Source: Dendrolimus kikuchii (lineage: Eukaryota; Arthropoda; Insecta; Lepidoptera; Lasiocampidae). Taken from it: DNA of 64,000 nucleotides. The notes below the pieces were generated by a model. It had not been told where the DNA came from, ran no database searches, and saw only the letters and a list, made by a program, of their open reading frames with translations. The position numbers were made by a program, and so were the translations under genes. Positions 45,878 through 57,790 of the stretch are shown here, in pieces. Position 1 is the stretch's first letter; every line of letters begins with the position of its first letter. The stretch covers positions 11,753,338-11,817,337 of the forward strand of contig CM034401.1 in assembly GCA_019925095.2 (NCBI GenBank). The letters run 5' to 3'.

Positions 45878-46000
45878 ATTGAAAATGTATAATTAAAACC
45901 AACAGTTAAATAACATGAAAATTATAACATTATATAGTTTTCCTCCGTGTCCCATAGCCGTTGGGTGCCCCGTATACGGAATAACGTATTATCATTATAT

Positions 46001-46045
<45 letters not shown>
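46001..46045. repeat. (TA)n microsatellite, compound
   Basis: TA repeats are interrupted by AAATATAAA. This is the second TA run within 150 bp. Confidence 0.9.
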
Positions 46046-46050
<5 letters not shown>

Positions 46051-48037
46051 TGTTAAATCACTATTATACCTATAAAGTATAAGATGGTAGTAAGTAAAAC
46101 TTTCTGTAAAATGTCATTTTTCAAGGCAAGATATTCTCGCAAAGAAGTGAAACTATCTGAACAGAAGTTTTACAAAGGGGTGGTATTTGACAAAAATTAC
46201 ATTTTTACAAAATAATTTTAATTGTCTAACAGCAGTTGAGAAAATTTGAAAAATACAACGTGAAACAAATTTTTTGGTATGTTCGAGAAATAGTAGGTTG
46301 AAAGGTGAACACGTATTTAGTCGCATCGTACTCGTCATACGCGCCAAATTGTAAAATGAAGTCTGTAAAATTTATATAGTCTGTGACAAACTTTATGAAT
46401 GCAATAAAAACCTGCCCAATAGACGGTTTTTGTACGAAACCAGTATCGTAAAAGACGTTATAGTTCATACAAAACCACTGCGCAGATTTCTGTTGTTTTG
46501 TTTAGACCTTCGAGTGCAGATCGCTTTTAGTAACAAAATGGCTGTCCAAAAGTTTCTTATACGGTCCTAAGTTGTTCAGCATCTTAAATTTATCAGAACA
46601 AGTTACGAAATTTGGCACAGACTATACGTATGTAACGAGTATTGTGTGTAACGTGTAATTCAGCGAGTGCGTTGCACTCACTCGCTGGAAGGGAATCCGA
46701 CTAACAACTGCTTCTTTTTTTAACGAGTGAAAAGAAGCTTCGTTACGGCTACCATTTTGCAAAAATCTCCACCAAGTTTCAAGAGTAGGTGTGTGCGAAA
46801 ATTAATTACGTATGGAAATATACTACAGGCTTAACAATTTTTTTAAGATAATGCTTGAAATTTTGAAAAGCATATTAAAATCATTCTTTGTTTAATTATT
46901 ATGCTACTCATGAAATAAATTGTATATACAATTTTCTAAAAAGAATTACAAATAGTATATAAGTCCCAAATCTCTGTTGGTTGAGAACGTGCCCAAAACG
47001 CTGACCGCATTCCCACGCTGGATGGCAACGTTAATACGTTGCCCCGAGTACAGGTCGGCAGCCTTTGGGTCAAGATTTCTATCAATCGAGATGATAGGGC
47101 TCGATAAAACCGATAGGCTTCGGGACGCCTTGACCCTAGAGTATCGACATCGAACGCCACAAATATCGCCATTGCCAATAAATGCGTATTTGAGGCGGTT
47201 TAGGTTCTCCTGCCGTGCGGCAGTTGTGCCTGCTGAGACGACGGTCTATTGAAATTGTTGCAAAATAATAGTTTTCTTTTTCTTTTAGTTTATCTATGTT
47301 TAAATGTGTAACGTATCTTTTTTGCTTGCTAATAATACAGAGTGCCAAATATGCGCTTGGTGTGTTTATTATAACCATATAAAAATTAAAAATGGAATTC
47401 TTTTCCACGATGCAATCTATGTAGTAAAAGCATATGCCAGTCGGAATCCCTTAACCGGTAACGGTGGTATTGTTGTGTAACTATCGATTAATAATACTTT
47501 ACTGCAACATTGTACATTAAATTTTAAGGTAAAATGTAGGATATAAGATTATTCCAAACTTATTGAATAATTTCTGTATGTACCCCTTATGTTGTTCTTA
47601 TGTCCGATGTTGAAGTAAATTATCTTGAATAGACTTTATTGTAAGTATATTTGTGTATGAAGAATGTGGTATCATTATAAGAATGAGTTTCTTATTTTGT
47701 TGTTTCGTATTTTCTTTTTCCAAAAATGAATTTGACTTCTATTAAAAATACATTGTTTTTTTTGCTAATCAATAAAGAAGAATAGTGAAATATTTAATGT
47801 TACACTCCTGCAGGTAACCTTCTCTTCAATTTATAAGAAATAAAAAATATATTAGGGCTATCGACGCAGTTTTGCATCCATATCACAGGTTGGTTATAAG
47901 GCATTTTGTGTATAAAATCATTGAAGAAAACTATTAGGAATTACAATCGCAGTATTTTAATGTGTCTTGCCTTGATAATTAGCTAGTCAACTCGCTAGAT
48001 GTCACTAGTATCGGCTCATCGTAATTTTGCCTACGTA

Positions 48038-48205
48038 AACCCGGCCTTACACCCTATAAGTTTTGCTTGTGTAAGCCTCTAAGGCTAACCGAATACTGTG
48101 AGTTGGGACTCATCAATATCGGACTTGGTTGTAAAAGAATGGATCCGGTATTGATAAGTCGTAGTGTACGATTAGCTAAGAGGTGTGAGTGAGCAAATTT
48201 ACAGG
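48038..48205. repeat. Imperfect inverted-repeat element
   Basis: TTGTGTAAGCCTCTAAGGCT at left and TAGCTAAGAGGTGTGAGTGA at right form imperfect arms. A related single arm lies in the opposite sense at 60729-60833. Confidence 0.45.
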
Positions 48206-49259
48206 TGTAGTTTGAGTTGTAACATTTGTGCAAACTTATTGCTTTACTCTGATACACTATTCAAGTATTATATTAGAAGAAATGTATTAAGATCGAAAGT
48301 TATCGTAAGTAAATTCTGTAAATCTATATCTTCAAAAACGTGATAATGCGCGAGCAAGATAGCGAACTCCGTTTAGGTATCCCCTTAACTGGACCATTGT
48401 CATCTTAATATTCTTCTTGTATGATGAAATGTATCATATTTTTCCTGGTTTCTAGAATGAGACTACAAAATTCTATATAAAAAATTCCACGGACTAGTAA
48501 AAGAGAGAATCGCAACGGACAAGTTGAAAAACGAATGGCAACAAAATTTTAACTTGAAGTTTTACGGGCAGATTGTTAATGTACTTGTCCAATTTGAAAA
48601 CTTAAAATTAAAATTTTGTTGTGATTTGTTTTGCCACTTGTCTGTTGCCATTCATTTTTCCACTTGTCCGTTGCGATTAGTTTTTGCCACTTGTCCGTTG
48701 AAGTTTCAGTTCCACTATGTGTCCCAGCACACATTTAGATTATTCGCAGGTTTACTGCAAATTATGATTTGGTTAGATTAGGTACATTTTAATGAATGCA
48801 TTTTTTATTTAAACATATTTTATTTTATCAAACAAAAAAAGTGAATTCGATCCGGAACTAGATATACTCTAACATATGCCGCCTCTCACCATGTCTACTC
48901 TAAAATATGGCGCTTTTCTTTTCACCACGGGCGTAATGCTTTTTCGTGACAAAAAATCCTAATATCCTAATACCCCCCGCCTAAGTTTCACTTCAATAGG
49001 TCCTTGTTTAAAATAGTAAAGAAAGGAAATAATACACAAAACGCGGTCACGTTTGTGTTTGTAAGGATTTCATACTTTAACATGAAAGAAGACATTACTA
49101 CTCTTCACTTCTTACATGCTTTTAAGATAATATAATTTTGAAACCTGCGAGTTTGTTCTCTGTTCGTATTTATTGATATGCCATTTGTAATAATACAGAC
49201 AGAGTATGTATATCTTCTCCGTCTTGGCAAAATTAAATAACTGACACTGTTTGGTAAAG

Positions 49260-49381
49260 GCAAGTGAGGTGTGTAAGAATAAGCCTAAATGGCACTCTGT
49301 TGTTCGTGCCTACCCCGCGAGGGAACTGGCGTGAAGTTATGTATGTATGTATGTATGTATGTATGTATGTATGTATGTTTG
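49260..49381 (+). mobile_element. LINE 3' end, ATGT-tail family (copy 5)
   Basis: It contains GCAAGTGAGGTGTGTAAGAA through GGCGTGAAGTT and then about ten ATGT repeats (49339-49378), the longest tail of the family here. It lies about 350 bp beyond the 3' end of the esterase gene. Confidence 0.75.
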
Positions 49382-49679
49382 GTAAAATAAATGAGTTATG
49401 TGCATTTTCTTAAAGCTGAAATTGTTACGCATTTTTTGGTCTCTGACGTTTATAAAGCATGAATAATACTTGAATGAACCGAAATCAGAGATTATATGCA
49501 TGGAAAAATGAAAAAGTAAATAATTATAGTTTTCATTTGATAAACTTAAAAAAAATATGGTTTGTTTACGATCCCAACATTATCGCCATTTATTTAAAAA
49601 CATGAAATCGGTATTTTTTCGAGATTATGGATTTGTTAGGTAGTTGCGTTATTTAATTTTTCCATGACAGAACTACATT

Positions 49680-49720
49680 GCTCTGCTCTACTCTACTATA
49701 CTCTACTCTACTATACTCTT
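49680..49720. repeat. CTCTA/CTATA-rich tract after the esterase
   Basis: Imperfect tandem CTCTACTCTACTATACTCTA-type units lie directly downstream of the esterase stop (minus strand sense: TAGAG repeats). Confidence 0.7.
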
Positions 49721-49724
49721 TATT
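49719..49724 (-). terminator. Poly(A) signal AATAAA abutting the esterase stop codon
   Basis: On the minus strand the TAA stop (49728-49726) is followed one base later by AATAAA. This is either a very short 3'UTR signal or a chance hexamer in the T-rich tract that follows. Confidence 0.4.
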
Positions 49725-49725
49725 A

Positions 49726-52220
49726 TTATCCTTTTATCGTTGTTTCTCCGTAAATGTTTTCCCAGAAGTCTATATTATCCTTATCTAAGTGTTGTGTATG
49801 TTTAAATGTTTTATCCAGAACCATTCCATTTCTTTCCACTTCAGAGAAAGGTTTCCATTGTTCTATGTCAGTTGTTGGGGTGGGATTACTAAAAAGTTAA
49901 AAAATGATTAGATGCATGTATTAGAGATAACCCAGTGTTATATTTTATCTAACACATTTCTTAGTATGCCTTAACGGTGTGTAATATGGACTTACCTAGT
50001 TTTAGCAAAGTTCGTCCAGAGCTGTACCAAATTTTCTGATATGTGTTTGGACTCCTTCGTCATGGGGATATCGATGCAAGTGACGTTGAACAGATATGGT
50101 AGCTCGTCTGCATGACATACGCCTTTGATATCATTCATTTTATAATAACTTTTTGTGTAATTTCTTTCAGTTTCCGCTATAAACTTATACAAAAAGACGG
50201 GCTTTGAATTATGGTGAACGTGATATCTTGCATATCGTATTATATTGTAGGCAAATAGTCTATCAGTTTCCAAATTAACTACTTCTTGATGCATGCTTTT
50301 AGTTACTTCTTTACTATTAAAGTAATACTTTCTTATTTTGCTGTCTGCGTGTTGTGTAGCTTCTAGATTTGATTTGATCTTTATTTCTCTAGGAACAACA
50401 CTACCCACCATTGATAGAAAGCCTATAAATTTGGATAAATTCCTTGCTATTTCAATTCCTTCCCCTGAAGTATAACCTAATATTAATGGTACATCAGCTA
50501 TGTGACCTTTAGTTACTAATTCGACGGGCGACTGAGCGAGAAACTTTTCTACTTTGTCTGGTTTCTCAATCACAGGCCCAAAAGTTATGGTGTCTGCCAA
50601 ATCCATGTGCTCATGTATCACAGGAGGCAATTTAATGTTCACTAATGATATAGCTGGCAGGCTTCTGAGAAATTCCAAAAGTTTTTGAGGATCATCAGTG
50701 TCCTTACCAAGTGTTTTACCCAGCTGAAATGCCCTTTCACGAGCATAGAGATTGTAACTCCATTCGTTTAGACATACCCCACTCTGGCAAATCGCCTTAT
50801 TGTATAAGCCTTTACTCATTTTTGATACTAAATGGTAAGAAGTAGATGCTGCACCTGCGCTGCAACCAAAAATGGTGATGTTATTGGGATCTCCTCCGAA
50901 AGAAGCAATATTTTTCTTCACCCATTTCAACGCTGCAACCTGGTCTTTCAAGCCAGCATTTCCAGGTACTTCCTCCGTATCTAAACACAGAAATCCTAGT
51001 ACTTCTAGTCTGTAATTAAACGTAACTAGGATGATGTCATGAGCCATGAAAAACTCTGGGCCATAATAATCTGAGTTTCCAGATCCGGTGTAGAAACCAC
51101 CGCCATGAATCCAAATCATCACAGGTAATGGGTTTTGCGGTTTGATCTCTTTTGTATAAACATTTAGAAAGAGGCAATTTTCGCTACCCTCATCTATTCG
51201 GTCCATGCGTTCGTTATATTGGGGGCAAACGGGTCCATGTTCGGACGAATCGCGTATGCCTTCCCAAGGCTCCGGAGGTTCGGGGGCCTGTTAATGACAA
51301 CAATTTAATTACACAAAGTGTTGCAAAAGTTAGAAGCCGACAACATAATCTATCTGTAACATCACAAAACTGATGACCGATTTTGCCGCTGTGTAGGTAT
51401 AGGCGACGATATTCACTGTAAGTAGGTTTTTTATTTGTAAACTTCCTACATCCTATAAGAATATACAAATATTGTGCTTTCAACATAAAGGCATTCAACC
51501 ACAGAGACTGGGTAGAGAAATTGGTACAAGATTTTAACGTATACAGACTGTCAATTCTTTACGTTCGTCCAATTAGGAGTAATTTAGTCCGACATCAAGA
51601 ATGTCATTCCAAAATTCAGGAGGGCTGATTTGAAAGAATAACGTTACGTGAGAAGTATTTTCGCAAAAGCTGTTATATGAAGGTAATAAATGAAGGTGAG
51701 TTATGTGTATTTTCGTTTGTTCTTTCTTTACGACCGTGCGATCCGAACCTATTGTCATTATAAGGTGTGTATTTTCGATAACGGGGATGAACTTAGATTT
51801 TTTTATTACAGAAAATGGGATAGTTTTCTTGAATAAGAAACCAACGTTTCTGCTAAATGAAGCCGCGTGGAAAGCTCTGATAAATTTAATCACAACAAAA
51901 ATAAACTATTCATGCTATATTGCTATTACTGTTGAGTGCTACTGAGTGTTTATAATGAAATTTTATTTTTTAGATTTACCAGCTGTCAAGGTCATGAGGA
52001 AACATGTATTATACTCATATTCTACCTTTTATAGCACATGAACGGTACATTATATGTAAGTATGCTATACCATTGGTTGTAGAATGCTTGTACTCACTTT
52101 AAATCTCAATATTCCGAGTGGTGGTTTCGCATAAGGTATCCCTTTGAATGCGATGTATTTCACTCCGTTATCATATACGGCACCTTTTAGCACACCTTGT
52201 TCAACTTGTACTAAGGTCAT
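49726..52220 (-). CDS. Carboxylesterase (carboxyl/cholinesterase family, alpha-esterase type)
   Basis: The gene has three coding exons on the minus strand: 52220-52098, 51287-49996 and 49888-49726. They join to 1578 nt encoding 525 aa, with GT-AG introns. The protein is an alpha/beta-hydrolase cleaving carboxyl esters. It starts MTLVQVEQG and reaches KGIPYAKPPLG by exon end, typical of intracellular insect alpha-esterases without a signal peptide. It has the oxyanion-hole HGGGF (102-106), EDCL-type SENCLFLNVY (76-85) and the nucleophile Ser184 in GCSAGAAS. The acid is probably Glu317 in TSGEG, and His433 sits in CHADELPYLF. Family length is usually 520-560 aa, so it is full length. Oddities: Cys precedes the catalytic Ser where Glu, Asp or Gln is usual, and NYRLEVLGFL has Glu where Gly is usual. 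An acceptor AG lies 13 nt before the ATG, so an upstream non-coding exon is likely. The probable role is detoxification or lipid-ester metabolism; the substrate is unknown. Confidence 0.96.
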
Positions 52221-52670
52221 ATTGGAAGTGGTTCTGAAAGTTTACAATTTTTTGATCTTATTAATCGATTAATATAAATTGTGTAATTATTGATAACCCG
52301 ATTACGTTTGGCTTGATTATGATTATAATATTATTTACTGTTTTGGTCTTTGGATGGCTGCCAGTGTTTACTATTGGACTATTACGTACCTATATTTTAT
52401 TTTTAAACGTGTTACTACGTTCGTACTGAGTCTTGAAAGAAAATTAATCGAAAAATATAAGATAGATTATGTAAATTGGTCCATTCATGTCCTTGGGTCG
52501 GTTTTGGTATGTCCAACTATTTTTTCTCGGGCATATTACTATATCCATAAAATCAAGTAAGATTATGTAACTTATATACCGTTACACAATGCTATCGTGA
52601 AACCGCGAGAAAAAAATATTGAAGCTGACAATCATACATGTTAATGAATGCTAAGCTTTTTTATATAGTC

Positions 52671-52815
52671 CAGCCCCCTAGACAAGTGGCATTAGTGCTA
52701 AACGAATAAATAGAAAACGTATAGGAATAACATACCGGTACGCTAATTATTATGTCATTGGCATACATTTTCAATCTATTCATTTAGCGCTAATGCTACT
52801 TGTCTAGAGGAGCTG
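52671..52815. mobile_element. 145-bp MITE upstream of the esterase
   Basis: The inverted ends CAGCCCCCTAGACAAGTGGC and (reverse) CAGCTCCTCTAGACAAGTAG extend imperfectly through almost the whole element (ACGAATA, GTAT, GACATA). It lies about 450 bp upstream of the esterase start. Confidence 0.65.
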
Positions 52816-53057
52816 TTGAATATCTTTGGAGTAGTTTTAATATAATATGGGATATGTGCAGATTCCCTCTACAACTGTCATATAAATTATAGTTAATAAA
52901 ACTCAACAAATATGCCTTGACAGTAAACTCAAAGTCAACTAATTAATTGTATTTAAGTATAAGAATAAAAATATTAACAAAATTATTTTATGGTAGAAAG
53001 TTGAGGTGCTATTTACATTATTTTTATAATAACTCAATTGTAACATTAATCTATATA

Positions 53058-54339
53058 TTAGGTTGGGGAAAAAGTTTATTCGCATTTTATATAAAAATTA
53101 AAAAGGTTTTTTTATAAAGTTTATTTACATTTGACTAAAGTATGTAGGTGCCATTTTGTTGGATACCTTTTTGCCATCTTGTAGGTAGGGACGTGATCCC
53201 ATTGCTATAAAAATTTTGGGGCTGCTGATAAAAAACTGCGATAAGTGGTTTTGGTAGTCCTCTCGTGATGTTAACCTGACACTGCCTAAAGAATTCTGCA
53301 GAGACCGAAACAGGTGAAAATCTGAAGGTGCAAGGTCAGGACTATACGGCGGATGCATTAACACCTCCTAGCCAAACTCGTAATTTTTGCTGAGTGGCTA
53401 AAGATGTGGGAGGTCTAGCGTTATCATGGTGAAAAACCACACCCCTTCTGTTGATTAATTCCGGCCGCTTTCTCTCAACTTTTTGCTTTAATCTCATCAG
53501 TTGTTCGCAGTACAGTTCAGAATCGATGGTCCTGCCTGGCGGTAACAGCTCATAATGAATAATGCTCTTCCAATCCCACCATACACACAGCATCACCTTG
53601 TTGCGAGTTAACTCGGGTTTCGCCACAGTCTGTGAAGCCTGACCAGCCTTTGACCACGATCTTTTTCGCACGTTCTTGTCGTACGTGATCCACTTTTCAT
53701 CACCAGTTATCAGCTTCTTCAAAAATGGTTCGATTTCATTACGTCGTATAAAAGAATAACAAATGAGTACACGGTTCATTAGGTTTCTTTCAGTGAGCTC
53801 ATGAGGCACCCAAATATCGAGCTTTTTTGTGTACCCAGCTTTTTTCAAATGCGCCAAAACCGTTTTGTGGTCAATTCCCAGTTCTCCAGCTACAGCGTAA
53901 CTACTAATATGCCGATCTTGCTCCACTTTTTCAAAAATGGCATCAATTTTGTCCGTAACAGGGCGACCAGAGCGACGTGCATTTTTGATATCAAAATTTC
54001 CGGATTGAAAACGTTTAAACCAAATTTGCGCTACTCTCACAGATACTGCATTAGGTCCATAAACATCATAAAATTTTTTCGCGGCTTGTGTTGCATTTTT
54101 ACCTTTTTTGTAGTAAAATTTTAAAATGTATCGAATTTCTTTATTAGATTCACTCATTTTAACAATAAGAAAAACAAATGAAAATCACACATTTTCCTAA
54201 TTTGAATTTGGAATTGTCTTCTTTAAAATTAAACCTTTTTAATGATACCAAAACCAGCCAGATACAAATGGTATAGCCAAAGATATCTTATTACAAGTTC
54301 ATACATACTATATGCGAAAAGACTTTTTCCCCAATCTAT
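53058..54339 (-). mobile_element. Mariner element (mellifera-like, DD34D) nested in a Helitron-like repeat
   Basis: The ends are inverted: the left begins TTAGGTTGGGGAAAAAGT and the right, reverse-complemented, reads TAGATTGGGGAAAAAGTC. TA flanks lie at about 53056-53057 and 54340-54341. The total is about 1.28 kb. The DNA just outside both ends joins into a sequence matching the start of another Helitron-like copy at about 43.27 kb, so the mariner jumped into that older repeat. Confidence 0.85.
53125..54157 (-). pseudogene. Mariner transposase, single local lesion
   Basis: On the minus strand, from ATG at 54157, 271 codons are open: MSESNKEIRYILKFYYKKGK, HTH block with ARRSGRPVTD, LITGDEKWITYD (first Asp), GVVFHHDNARP (second Asp). 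The frame is then lost at about 53385-53370 by an apparent 2-base deletion beside an in-frame TAG. Downstream, in the restored frame, come MHPPYSPDLAPSDFHLF (third Asp) and the C-terminus to 53125. Total length about 345 codons equals the usual mariner size. Apart from this one spot it is well preserved, so it is a recent arrival. Confidence 0.88.
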
Positions 54340-54808
54340 TATATAAAAAAATGTCGTGTTAGTTACACTATTTATAACTCAAGAACGGCTGTACCGATTT
54401 GGCTGAAAATTGGTGGGGAGGTAGCTTAGAACCAGGAGACGGATATAGGATACATTTTCGGTTGGAACCGGTAGGTGGCGTTGAGATCGGGTTCCAGAAT
54501 CCTCCTAATCACCTGGAGCGATTTTGGTGATTTTGTTTTTATGTGTTTGAGTTAAATCCCGGATGGTTTAAATCCACAATTGGAACCGGTAGGTGGCGCT
54601 GGGATCGGGTCCTAGATCTTTTTTCAGAGCAGGACAACGTCTGCCGGGGACGCTAGTATTATATTAAATAAGAGAAATTAAGTAATGTATAAACTGCCGG
54701 GTTTTCGAACCCACGGTATCGTATATGCGAGTCGCCACATACCAGAAGTATGATTAAAATTTAAAATATGATTACAAAAATTAGATTTTAATATAACATT
54801 AAACTTAC

Positions 54809-54875
54809 GATTTTTTATTGTCCAATATATCTTTTTGCCCGTGGTTGTAGCAACATAATCAAACGCCAATGCATT
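54809..54875 (-). CDS. Candidate short exon with YWT-like motif
   Basis: A 67-nt segment lies between a pyrimidine-rich acceptor (CTTTTGTCTAG) and a GTAAGT donor. It reads NALAFDYVATTTGKKIYWTIK. The pattern (A)LAFDY...IYWT recalls one blade of the YWTD beta-propeller repeats of LDL-receptor-like proteins, but Thr is followed by Ile rather than Asp. No neighbouring blade was recognised. It is on the same strand as the esterase but 2.6 kb upstream of it, so it would belong to a different gene. Confidence 0.25.
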
Positions 54876-55768
54876 CTAGACAAAAGGAAGTAATACACCG
54901 TATGTGTTTTCGCTTTAAATAAGTTAAATTACACATAAACTGCTTTGATACGTTGTTAATGGGAAAATACGATAATAATTACATATATGAGTATGAATTG
55001 TGTTAATCTTTTATGGTAACTATTATCCAATGATAAGAACGTCGTCGTGCAAAGTTGTGTTTATGACTGATGTTTCATGACTTGCACTAATGTAGTACGT
55101 TCAAAGTACATAATTCAAACTAAAACCGTTTGAATATTTTAATACATTTTTCATATTTGTTCACATATTAATTTTACTTAAATATGGACTGAGAAGCATA
55201 TCTTATACCGCTGCAATTGCATAATAATTATTATTTTTAGATGAATTGGTCCTAATATAATATAGTTTTATATTTTTCGAGTACTACCCTTGTAGTGAGT
55301 GTAGGCGGAAAGCACAGCCGCGTTTTACTTGAAGACCAATATTCGCATGATCTCCCAGCAATATAAAAGGGACCACCCCGCTGTAGTAAGATGCGAGTGT
55401 CAGACTCGCGTTTCTGGCCCATCTACCCCACTATACTGATGATATAGGTTGATAGAGGGAACAATAGGGTGAATTTAGTGAATATCCGACATTCGCTACG
55501 AGTACCCACTGTTCCCGAGCAGTGGTGTGTGCATAAAATATTCCCACCTCAAAAACGGCACTTTAGGTCCCTTTGTACTTAGCCCAACAGTATCTATATT
55601 CTAGTGGGTGCCGTATAGACAGTAACACATCGGTGGAACTCGTTTTTTCGGAGATTGGAATAACGATCTTCAATCGACACTGAAGTAAAGAAAGATTTTT
55701 ACAAAATAATTCGTAGCGAAGACCTTGACGTTAGACGCTAAACCCGCAAAGTCCTGTCCATCCCTGCT

Positions 55769-55800
55769 ATACATACACACACACACACACATATATATAA
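55769..55800. repeat. (CA)n/(TA)n microsatellite
   Basis: ACACAC repeats run into ATATAT. Confidence 0.9.
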
Positions 55801-56409
55801 TTCCAGTGAACAGTTATACTGCTTTTTTTGCGACCGAACTTTTATAAAAGAGTTCTGCTCAGAAGGTATTCACGTGCCCATGCCAGTAAATGATAAGAAA
55901 GGATGAAATTGGCATATGAATTGGCCGGTCATCATCATATTTTAATGTCATACGTAGGACCTGTGGATCACAAAGTTAAATATTTTATATTAAACGAGAA
56001 AGAACTGCATAATAGGTGTCAGTCGCTAACGCTGCTGTGGTCTTGGTTTATGGAAACAAGCAAGTTACGTACCTAGCTAAAGCAATTCTACAGAATTTAG
56101 TTGGAGGTGTTCAAGGTATTTTAGTTCAATATGGTAATATAAGTTATCGCTGTCCAGAGTTGGAATTATTCTATGGAAGTTAAGAATAATTCAGAAAGCC
56201 CTGAATTAACTAATATCAATTCACAAGTCTTAACTAGTAAGAATACCCCCAAAACACAGAGTGCTTTCCTGCAGTCGAATAGCCGCCAATACTAATTGTA
56301 ACAGGTTTCATCCTAGTACGAGATTTTGAAAAGAGTGGTGCCTTTTCATAATTTGAAAAGAGAATGAGAGGGGTATCCGATGGATTACTGTGGGATAAGT
56401 AGGTAGGTA

Positions 56410-56915
56410 GGTAAGGTAACAGTGGCGCTGGTACCTACGCTCACGTATGGAAGCGAGAGTTGGGTATGGAAGAGAGAGCATGAAAGTAGAGTAAACGCGG
56501 TCGAGATGCGAGCACTGCGCAAAATCAGCGGAGTGACGCTCGCGGACCGCGTTCGTAATACCGAAGTAAGAAAGAGAGTTGGTCTGAAAGAGAGTGTCGG
56601 GGTGAAGGTAAGGAAAGGAATGCTCCGGTGGTTCGGACATGTGGAAAGAATGCATAATGAAAGAATGACTAAACAGATATACAATGCAAAAGTGGATGGA
56701 TGCAGAAGTCGTGGAAGGCCACGACACACCTTTCATGATCAAATTGATCGTGTACTAGCAGGTGATGTCAGGAGCCTTAAGAACAGACGAGCGTGCATGG
56801 CAAGAGTTATGAATGTGAAAGAAGCAAGTGAGGTGTGTAAGAATAAGCCTAAATGGCGCTCTGTTGTTCGTGCCTACCCCGCAAGGGAACTGGCGTGAAG
56901 TTATGTATGTATGTA
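56410..56915 (+). mobile_element. LINE 3' end with ATGT tail (longest copy)
   Basis: An open frame of about 155 codons (to 56898) reads [77 protein letters not shown], and ends RAYPARELA. This is the conserved C-terminal end of a LINE reverse transcriptase. The element ends GGCGTGAAGTT followed by an ATGT microsatellite tail rather than poly(A). Five shorter copies occur in this window. Confidence 0.8.
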
Positions 56916-57159
56916 CGAGATTTTGGCGGCCATCTGACTTTCCAGCTTGTTCTTTCTCTGTACAATTTGATTTTTGCCTTTTGTTTGTAACTTATACCGG
57001 GTATGGAATAAGGATTTTATATTATTTACTGACGACCACCTAACCTTTCTAAACGAATAAGGAAACTCGTAAGATGAGACCTCCCCTGCTCAAACACGGA
57101 AGCCATTCTGGCTGCTATAGTATAGAGCAAAATAGGGTGTCCAAAGTTTTTTTAAGACC

Positions 57160-57790
57160 CTTGGCGAGAAGCTATCTTGCAAAAGTGAGGACAGCAGACG
57201 ACAGGGAGCTTACGTCTCACTCTGAAAACCTGGTGGATATGGAACGTGTCTACGGGCAATTATATTCTTCGCGGGGCGGATAGACCTACGGAAGATATCT
57301 CGGAGGTCGACATTGGCGAGATTAGGACGGCACTGGGCAATTTAAAAATGGCAGGGCTCCGGAGGATGACGAAATTACAACTGAGCTCCTCAAAGCGGGA
57401 GGAATCCCAATCCTGACGGCTATAGCGGGGCTCTTTAATTTCGTCGTCCTCCAGGGCACTGTGCCAAAGCCGTGGACTACGAGTGTGGTGGTCTTCTTCT
57501 TCAAGAAGGGTAATAAGACCCTCTCATATATCTATCTACCTATATAGGCCCATCTCACTGTTGAACCACGTCTATAAGTTATTTTCGAAGGTTATAGATT
57601 TCGAAAAGCCTACAGCTCCGTAGACCACATCCATACTGCAGATCATCAGTTCGTCAGATTATACAGAAGACCGAGGAGAATAATCAGCCGCTGTGGATTA
57701 CTATAAAGCCTTCGAATCCATCGAAACTTGAGCTGTTCTGAAATCTTTGCAAAGATGCCGTATCGATTGGCGATATATTAAGGTCTCGTC
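57160..57790 (+). pseudogene. LINE reverse-transcriptase fragment
   Basis: Translated in pieces, this gives GQLYSSRGG, ELLKAGGIPILTAIAGLFNF, GTVPKPWTTSVVVFFFKKGN, FRKAYSSVDHIHT, SCSEIFAKMPYRLAIY and the KAFES-like remains of motif A. These are the fingers and palm of a LINE RT in the correct order, broken by frameshifts and stops. The left end is near 57160 at the latest, and recognisable sequence stops at about 57790. It lies 250 bp after another LINE tail, but whether they come from one element is unclear. Confidence 0.75.

Larger units (their letters stand above)
45521..48037. other. AT-rich spacer with TA tracts and one GC patch
   Basis: 46975-47250 on the minus strand reads GQRINVAIQRGNAVSVLGTF followed by a stop, preceded by LNRLKYAFIGNGDICG. 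It looks like the end of a multicopy, probably transposon-derived, protein that I cannot name. 48206-49259 is featureless. Confidence 0.4.
53044..54656 (+). mobile_element. Helitron-like element interrupted by mariner
   Basis: The left piece is 53044-53057 (ATTAATCTATATAT) and the right piece runs from about 54342 to 54656. The right piece has AACTCAAGAACGGCTGTACC and CCGATTTGGCTGAAAATTGG, and a GTCTGCCGGGGACGCTAGTA end. Removing the mariner (53058-54339) restores a start like that of the 43-kb copy. Two copies of TGGAACCGGTAGGTGGCG occur within it. Confidence 0.65.
54657..56409. other. Spacer with one GC-richer patch
   Basis: Apart from the doubtful exon at 54809-54875 and the CA tract, only 55300-55640 stands out (GTGTCAGACTCGCGTTTCTG). 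It may be an old transposon tail. No gene. Confidence 0.45.
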
